Origin: Chloroflexi bacterium RBG_13_51_18
GTDB taxonomy: Bacteria; Chloroflexota; Dehalococcoidia; Dehalococcoidales; RBG-16-60-22
Length of the DNA stretch: 28,072 bases
Direction of reading: 5' to 3'
Assembly (NCBI GenBank): GCA_001796495.1
Contig: MGMR01000017.1
Coordinates: 8,504 to 36,575, forward strand
The translations under genes and the position numbers were made by a program. Each line of letters starts with the position of its first letter. Position 1 is the stretch's first letter. Positions 23,906 through 28,072 of the stretch are shown here, in pieces. The notes under the pieces are model-generated. The model saw only the letters and a program-made list of their open reading frames with translations, ran no database searches and was not told the DNA's origin.

Positions 23906-24583
23906 ATGAAGAAACCAACCATTATCGCTTCAATTATAGGCGCCGTCTTAATTGTTGCCTTCGCTGTAGGCCTGGCGGCCTGCGGGACCGGTCCCAATAC
24001 GGCAACACAGCTTGGAAACGTTGAAATCAAGGAATATGAAGGTGAAAACCTTTCTTCCGTGAATGACTTCCGTGATAATTCCATCAAAGGCCCGCAGTAT
24101 GTGGACATTACCAATTATCATCTGCAGGTTACCGGGCTCGTCGCAAACTCGACCAACTATACCTACGATGAAGTCATCAACGATTTTGACCGCTATCAGA
24201 AGGTCGTCAGTCTTGACTGCGTCGAGGGCTGGAGCGTTAATATCCTCTGGGAGGGCATGCAGGTCAGGGATATCCTGGCACAAGCTGTTCCCCTGCCGGA
24301 GGCCAAGGTAGTCATTTTCCACGCCTATGACGGCTATACCACGTCATTCCCAATCGAATATATCGTTGATAATCCCATACTCATGGCTTACACGATGAAC
24401 GATATTGAAATTCCCCCGGAAAGAGGCTACCCCTTTATGCTGGTGGCAGAAAGCAAGTGGGGCTATAAATGGATTAAGTGGATAACGCAGATTGAGCTTT
24501 CCAATGATATCAACTACAAGGGCTACTGGGAGGAGCGTGGCTACTCCAATAGCGGCGACCTGGATAAGTACTATTTCGACTAG
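23906..24583 (+). CDS. Lipoprotein with a sulfite-oxidase-type molybdopterin-binding domain
   Basis: The 225-residue protein starts with a lipoprotein signal peptide (VGLAAC, Cys26). The rest is the oxidoreductase molybdopterin-binding fold (PF00174 type): ITNYHLQVTGLV, YTYDEVINDF, then VVSLDCVEGWSVNILWEGMQ with the probable Mo-ligand Cys105, FHAYDGYTTSFPIEYIV, and LVAESKWGYKWIKWITQIEL. GAGGGG precedes the ATG; a weak promoter (TTGTAC, 17 bases, TAGAAA at 23879-23884) lies upstream. It is anchored outside the membrane as a small stand-alone domain, without the dimerisation or heme domains of sulfite oxidase. Electron partner and substrate are unknown. No cofactor genes are near it. Confidence 0.88.
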   Translation: MKKPTIIASIIGAVLIVAFAVGLAACGTGPNTATQLGNVEIKEYEGENLSSVNDFRDNSIKGPQYVDITNYHLQVTGLVANSTNYTYDEVINDFDRYQKVVSLDCVEGWSVNILWEGMQVRDILAQAVPLPEAKVVIFHAYDGYTTSFPIEYIVDNPILMAYTMNDIEIPPERGYPFMLVAESKWGYKWIKWITQIELSNDINYKGYWEERGYSNSGDLDKYYFD

Positions 24584-24603
24584 AGAAATGATTCTTTGAC
24601 ACC

Positions 24604-24650
24604 CCTGCCTGAAAGCTGTTAATCTTTACTGTAATTAGCTTTTAGGCAGG
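24604..24650 (+). promoter_or_regulatory. Long hairpin covering the ribosome site and start of the DUF1648-like gene
   Basis: CCTGCCTGAAAGCT (24604-24617) pairs with AGCTTTTAGGCAGG (24637-24650) over 14 bp with one G-U pair and a 19-base loop. The right arm contains the AGGCAGG ribosome site and the first base of the GTG start. No T run follows, so it is not a standard terminator. A TTGACA at 24596-24601 could start a transcript inside the loop, which would free the site. Confidence 0.45.
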
Positions 24651-25189
24651 TGGTACCTATCAACCCCGCAGAAATAGAAAAACAGGACGGCTCGGAAAGC
24701 AAAATCCGCTTCCGCTGGACTTATATCGTCCTGCCGGTGACTCTTTTCCTGCTTTCCTTGATTCTGGCCGCATGTTTCTTCCCCTTTTTGGCGGATGAAA
24801 TAGCCTATCATTTCCAGAACGACATCCCGGACAGGTGGCTTTCCCGCGGCGCATTAATCGGCTGGATGATTATCCCGCAGGTCTTCTTTACCATACTCTC
24901 CATCGTCGTCGTCAGGATAATAATGTTGACATCACGGTACCTGCCGCAGCGCAATTCGCCGCTGCCCAGTCTCCTGCCGATGATGGGCAATATGATTGCT
25001 TTACCCCAGATTGTCCTTATCTTTGCCATGCTGGATTTTTTCCTCTACAATACACAACAAATAAAGCTGATACCCTTGTGGATATTTACCCTTATCGTCT
25101 TGGCGGGTGGAATTTTTGTCTTGGGCGTGTTCTTTATCCAGGCTATCCGCCGGTCCCGTCGTCTTAAAGCTAAAATCAGCCAGGAGTGA
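24650..25189 (+). CDS. DUF1648-like integral membrane protein
   Basis: The only usable start in this frame is the GTG at 24650, giving 179 residues. Four hydrophobic helices are visible (about 25-45, 66-90, 110-130, 140-165) with a short basic C-terminus (RRSRRLKAKISQE). After the first helix, PFLADEIAYHFQNDIPDRWLSR resembles the DUF1648 motif (P-x-x-x-x-x-HF...PD-x-W) found in SdpI-type immunity and related membrane proteins. Its stop is five bases before the glyS start, so it may be transcribed with glyS. The function is unknown. The start lies in a strong hairpin, which suggests translational control. Confidence 0.75.
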   Translation: MVPINPAEIEKQDGSESKIRFRWTYIVLPVTLFLLSLILAACFFPFLADEIAYHFQNDIPDRWLSRGALIGWMIIPQVFFTILSIVVVRIIMLTSRYLPQRNSPLPSLLPMMGNMIALPQIVLIFAMLDFFLYNTQQIKLIPLWIFTLIVLAGGIFVLGVFFIQAIRRSRRLKAKISQE

Positions 25190-25194
25190 TGTTA

Positions 25195-26562
25195 ATGCCA
25201 GAAAACAAAGCAGGCAAACTGAATATGGAGAAGCTCGTCTCGCTCTGTCAGCGCCGCGGCTTTATCTTCCCCGGCAGCGATATTTACGGGGGGCTCTCCG
25301 GCTGCTGGGACTACGGTCCCGTGGGCATCGAGCTGAAGCGGAACGTTAAAGAAGCCTGGTGGCGTTCGATAGTCCGTGAGCGCGACGACATGGTGGGTGT
25401 GGATACCAGCATATTGATGAACTCTAAAGTCTGGGAAGCCAGCGGCCACGTAACGAATTTTTCCGACCCCCTGGTGGAGTGCAAGGACTGCCACTTAAGG
25501 TGGAGAGCGGACGACCTTAAGGAAAACAAATGCCCCTCCTGCGGTGGCGCCCTGACCGAGGAGCGGATGTTCAATACCATGTTCAAAACATTCATCGGGC
25601 CTGTGGAAGAAGACGCGGCGGTGGTTTACTTAAGGCCAGAGACGGCCCAGGGCATGTTCGTCAACTTTCAGAACGTCGTCGGCACCAGCCGCAAACGCCT
25701 GCCCTTCGGCATCGCGCAAATGGGCAAGTCCTTCCGTAATGAAATCACCACCGGCAACTTTATTTTCCGCAGCCGCGAGTTTGAACTCATGGAATTTGAG
25801 TACTTCGTCAAGCCGGGCACGGATGCAAAGTGGTTCGACTACTGGGTGGAAGAGCGCTTAAACTGGTATTTAAAACTCGGCATCAAGAAAGAGAACCTTA
25901 AATTATATCAGCACCCCAAGGAAAAACTGGCGCATTATGCCCGCTCCTGCACCGATATTACCTATAATTTCCCCCACGGCTGGTCGGAGCTTGAAGGCAT
26001 TGCCAACCGCACGGATTTCGACCTCAAACAGCACAGCGCCGCCAGCGGCAAGTCGATGGAATATTTCGACGACGAGACCAAGGAGCATTATCTCCCCTAT
26101 ATCGTCGAGCCTTCCGTCGGCGCCGACCGCGCGATACTGGCTTTCCTCTGCGACGCTTATGAAGAAGAGCCGGATAAAGACGAGATTCGTGTTGTCTTTC
26201 ATTTCCACCCCGACCTCGCCCCTATCAAGGTTGCCGTGCTGCCCTTGAGCCGCAAGGAAAACCTGGCCGCATTCGCTAAAGACGTCTACGCCGACCTCCG
26301 CCCCTGCTTTACCACCCAGTACGACGATACACAAAGCATCGGCAGGCGCTACCGTCGCCAGGACGAGCTCGGCACACCCTACTGCGTCACTATCGACTTC
26401 CAGTCGCTGGAGGACAACATGGCGACGATTAGAGAGCGGGACAGCATGAACCAGATACGCGTCCCCGTCCCCGCTTTAAAAGACACCCTCCTCGCCAAGC
26501 TCTCCGGCGAAGATTTGTTCGTCCTGCCGGAAGGCGGTAAAATCTGGAAGCAAGAACAATAA
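25195..26562 (+). CDS. glyS: Glycyl-tRNA synthetase, single-chain dimeric (alpha2) type
   Basis: I choose ATG 25195, eight bases after AGGAG, over GTG 25186 and ATG 25189; this gives 455 residues. Class II motifs are present: the N-terminal GFIFPGSDIYGGLSGCWDYG and WWRS, motif 2 in SFRNEITTGNFIFRSREFELMEFEYF, and motif 3 in PSVGADRAILAFL. The RPETAQGMFVNF region binds glycyl-adenylate. A zinc-binding insert (CKDCHLRW ... CPSCGG) is intact. The C-terminal anticodon-binding domain starts near 345 (PIKVAVLPLSRKE). It charges tRNA-Gly and is of the eukaryote/archaea-like alpha2 kind, as in many Chloroflexota, Actinobacteria and Bacillota; not the alpha2beta2 form. A terminator follows. Confidence 0.97.
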   Translation: MPENKAGKLNMEKLVSLCQRRGFIFPGSDIYGGLSGCWDYGPVGIELKRNVKEAWWRSIVRERDDMVGVDTSILMNSKVWEASGHVTNFSDPLVECKDCHLRWRADDLKENKCPSCGGALTEERMFNTMFKTFIGPVEEDAAVVYLRPETAQGMFVNFQNVVGTSRKRLPFGIAQMGKSFRNEITTGNFIFRSREFELMEFEYFVKPGTDAKWFDYWVEERLNWYLKLGIKKENLKLYQHPKEKLAHYARSCTDITYNFPHGWSELEGIANRTDFDLKQHSAASGKSMEYFDDETKEHYLPYIVEPSVGADRAILAFLCDAYEEEPDKDEIRVVFHFHPDLAPIKVAVLPLSRKENLAAFAKDVYADLRPCFTTQYDDTQSIGRRYRRQDELGTPYCVTIDFQSLEDNMATIRERDSMNQIRVPVPALKDTLLAKLSGEDLFVLPEGGKIWKQEQ

Positions 26563-26570
26563 TTTTTAGG

Positions 26571-26610
26571 AAACGACCCGAAGGTGAATAGCTTCGGGGA
26601 GTCGTTTTTA
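26571..26610 (+). terminator. Rho-independent terminator after glyS
   Basis: AAACGAC-CCGAAG pairs with CTTCGG-(GGA)-GTCGTTT, a 13-bp stem with a three-base bulge and an eight-base loop, followed by a T run. It lies eight bases after the glyS stop. Confidence 0.8.
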
Positions 26611-26615
26611 AAGTT

Positions 26616-27611
26616 ATGTTAAGTGAAACTGGGAGCATGATTGACTTCTCTCTAATAAAGATAATCCCCGCCGACGAATCTCATAAAGAATTCCTATTCC
26701 AGGCCAGAAAAGAGGCTTTCTGGGGCCTTATCGAAAGGGTTTGGGGAAAGTGGGATGAAGCCTTTCAAAGAAAAACCTTCGCTGAAGAAATGGATGGACT
26801 AAAACCTGAAGTTATCATCTATAAAAACAAGCCGATCGGTTGCTGCTGCTTGACAAAACAGGAAGACTACTATATCTTCGATGCTTTTTTTATCCTGCCA
26901 AAGTACCAGAACCAAGGCATAGGCACTTTTGTGCTTAAGAAAAACCTGGAAACAGCAGACAAAGAAGGACTGCCGGTAAGGCTCAGGCACTGGAATTTCA
27001 ATCCCGCAGCGTCCATGTATGCCAGAATGGGTTTTAAAGAAATCGAGCGGATAGAGTTTGAAGGAAAAAAAGACTACCTTGTCTGGACGGAACGGAAGCC
27101 CCGCGCAACCATTAAAAACAAGAAGATCGACTTTTCATTAATAAAAATCATCCCCGCCGATGAATCCCACTACGAGTTTATTTACCGCGTGAAAAAAGAG
27201 GCTTATGGAGAATACATCGCGCGGGTATTTGGCTGGGATGAAGACAAGGAAAGAGCGTTCTTCGCAAGTGACTGGGAGAAACAAAAGCCAAGCGTTATCC
27301 TCTATGATAATCAGCCCGTCGGCACGTTCTGTTTCACAAAAAAGGAAGGCAATGTTTTCACCGGACGCTTTTTCATCGAGCATTTTTTCATACTGCCGGA
27401 ACACCAGAACAAGGGCATCGGCTCTTTTGTGCTTAAGGATTTACTTGATGCCGCTGATAATGCCGGATTGCCGGTGAACTTAATATATTTCAGTTTTAAT
27501 CCCGCCGCCTCACTCTACTCCAGAAACGGATTTAAAGTCATTGATAAAAGAGAGCCGTTTGTCATGATGGAACGAAGACCGTCTCTTAGAAATAAAGGTG
27601 AGAAGTCATGA
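26616..27611 (+). CDS. Tandem GNAT acetyltransferase-domain protein
   Basis: The frame begins at ATG 26616; ATG 26637 (MIDFSLIK) is an equally good start, with a GGGAG that is very close to it. The 331-residue protein consists of two GNAT domains of about 160 residues each. Each has the acetyl-CoA loop: FILPKYQNQGIGTFVLKK in the first, FILPEHQNKGIGSFVLKD in the second, and a shared NFNPAAS.Y.R.GFK / SFNPAASLYSRNGFK end. The opening IDFSLIKIIPADESH is repeated almost word for word at residues 9 and 171. It transfers an acetyl group to an unknown amine. It overlaps the following HAD gene by four bases (ATGA). Confidence 0.88.
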   Translation: MLSETGSMIDFSLIKIIPADESHKEFLFQARKEAFWGLIERVWGKWDEAFQRKTFAEEMDGLKPEVIIYKNKPIGCCCLTKQEDYYIFDAFFILPKYQNQGIGTFVLKKNLETADKEGLPVRLRHWNFNPAASMYARMGFKEIERIEFEGKKDYLVWTERKPRATIKNKKIDFSLIKIIPADESHYEFIYRVKKEAYGEYIARVFGWDEDKERAFFASDWEKQKPSVILYDNQPVGTFCFTKKEGNVFTGRFFIEHFFILPEHQNKGIGSFVLKDLLDAADNAGLPVNLIYFSFNPAASLYSRNGFKVIDKREPFVMMERRPSLRNKGEKS

Positions 27612-28072
27612 AATATAAAGCCGTTATCTTTGACCTTGGGGGGACATTAACATACAGTGCAGCCTGGTCAGAATATGTTAACGCTGCAAAGGAAATCGCT
27701 TCAGCTATTTCGGCTCCGGTAGATGATTTTGTGCGGACATGGTTCGAACAATCTGGGGGTCTGGGTTTAGGAGAGTATCCCACCTATCAAGATTTTATAA
27801 AACACGTCTGCCGGCAATTAAATCTAACAGTACCGGATAATCTAATTAATCATGCTGCCGGAATTTCATTATCAATGGCAAAGCGTCATATTACTGTACC
27901 CCGAGATGGGGCTATAGAAGTACTTTCTTATTTAAGGACTAAAGGTTTCAAATTAGGTTTGATATCCGACTGCGGCCCGGATGTGCCTCAAATCTGGAAC
28001 GAAACCCCTTTCGCCCACTATTTTAATGTTACTATCTTTTCCTGCGAGGCAGGTATGAACAAAGCCGACCCG
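27608..28072 (+). CDS. HAD-superfamily hydrolase (3' partial)
   Basis: The gene runs off the right edge after 155 codons. AGGTGAG is five bases before the ATG, which lies inside the TGA of the GNAT gene. The start is MKYKAVIFDLGGTLTYSA: HAD motif I with the nucleophile Asp9 but Gly at the place of the usual second Asp (DLGGT in place of DLDGT), a variant known in the YihX-like group. A helical cap follows (about 20-95), then LGLISDCGPD as motif II (Ser). Motif III begins near the end (NKADP). It is probably a phosphatase or dehalogenase-like enzyme of unknown substrate. Loss of the second Asp may reduce or change phosphatase activity. Confidence 0.85.
   Translation, partial: MKYKAVIFDLGGTLTYSAAWSEYVNAAKEIASAISAPVDDFVRTWFEQSGGLGLGEYPTYQDFIKHVCRQLNLTVPDNLINHAAGISLSMAKRHITVPRDGAIEVLSYLRTKGFKLGLISDCGPDVPQIWNETPFAHYFNVTIFSCEAGMNKADP

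Noticed and set aside
1..28072. Search for CRISPR arrays, tRNA/rRNA genes, IS ends, integrases and phage genes
   Set aside because: No regularly spaced repeats, cloverleaf genes, transposase motifs or paired terminal repeats were seen; the window reads as ordinary chromosome.

Overview
The window looks like chromosome of an anaerobic, non-model bacterium with a single-membrane style of envelope: lipoproteins and membrane-anchored surface proteins are visible, and no outer-membrane machinery is. The gene mix (DsrM/DsrK/DsrC redox genes, a C_GCAxxG_C_C redox protein, a one-chain glycyl-tRNA synthetase, a chagasin-like lipoprotein, MutS2 followed by a Vms1/VLRF1-like protein) suggests Chloroflexota, perhaps Dehalococcoidia. 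That placement is inference from gene content. No rRNA, tRNA, CRISPR array, IS element or phage gene was seen. TGA is an ordinary stop in several genes here.

Layout. 1-402 is the end of a CARDB-type surface protein. 446-3092 (minus) is a copper module: a CopA-type P1B ATPase followed by a 49-residue YHS metal-binding protein. CopA has an in-frame TGA exactly at the first cysteine of its first HMA CxxC motif, so it is either a selenoprotein candidate or a damaged N-terminus. 3283-6018 (plus) holds a small exported protein and an OmpR-type two-component system; TAACA half-sites 11 bp apart lie upstream of both transcription units. 6051-9654 (minus) is a compact redox operon: C_GCAxxG_C_C protein, DsrM, DsrK, DsrC. 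9856-11493 (minus) is a DHA2 drug-efflux type MFS protein, divergent from a chagasin-family lipoprotein.

12179-15296 is MutS2 with a Vms1/VLRF1-like peptidyl-tRNA hydrolase candidate one base downstream, a likely ribosome-rescue pair. A sirtuin converges on it with overlapping stop codons. 16074-18949 is an iron-uptake unit: a promoter covered by two DtxR-type palindromes, a DtxR-FeoA fusion regulator and FeoB. 19028-21228 (minus) has a zinc-ribbon protein and a coupled pair of a steroid 5-alpha-reductase-like membrane protein and an extended SDR of 3-beta-HSD type.

21394-28072 holds an MFS transporter, two small zinc-ribbon proteins (one FmdB-type), YjbQ, a sulfite-oxidase-fold molybdopterin lipoprotein, a DUF1648-like membrane protein preceded by a strong hairpin over its start, GlyS, a tandem-duplicated GNAT protein and the start of a HAD hydrolase cut by the window edge.

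The points most worth follow-up are the TGA-for-Cys codon in CopA with a hairpin just downstream, the MutS2-VLRF1 pair, the DsrMK-DsrC operon without dsrJOP nearby, and the steroid-reductase/SDR pair.
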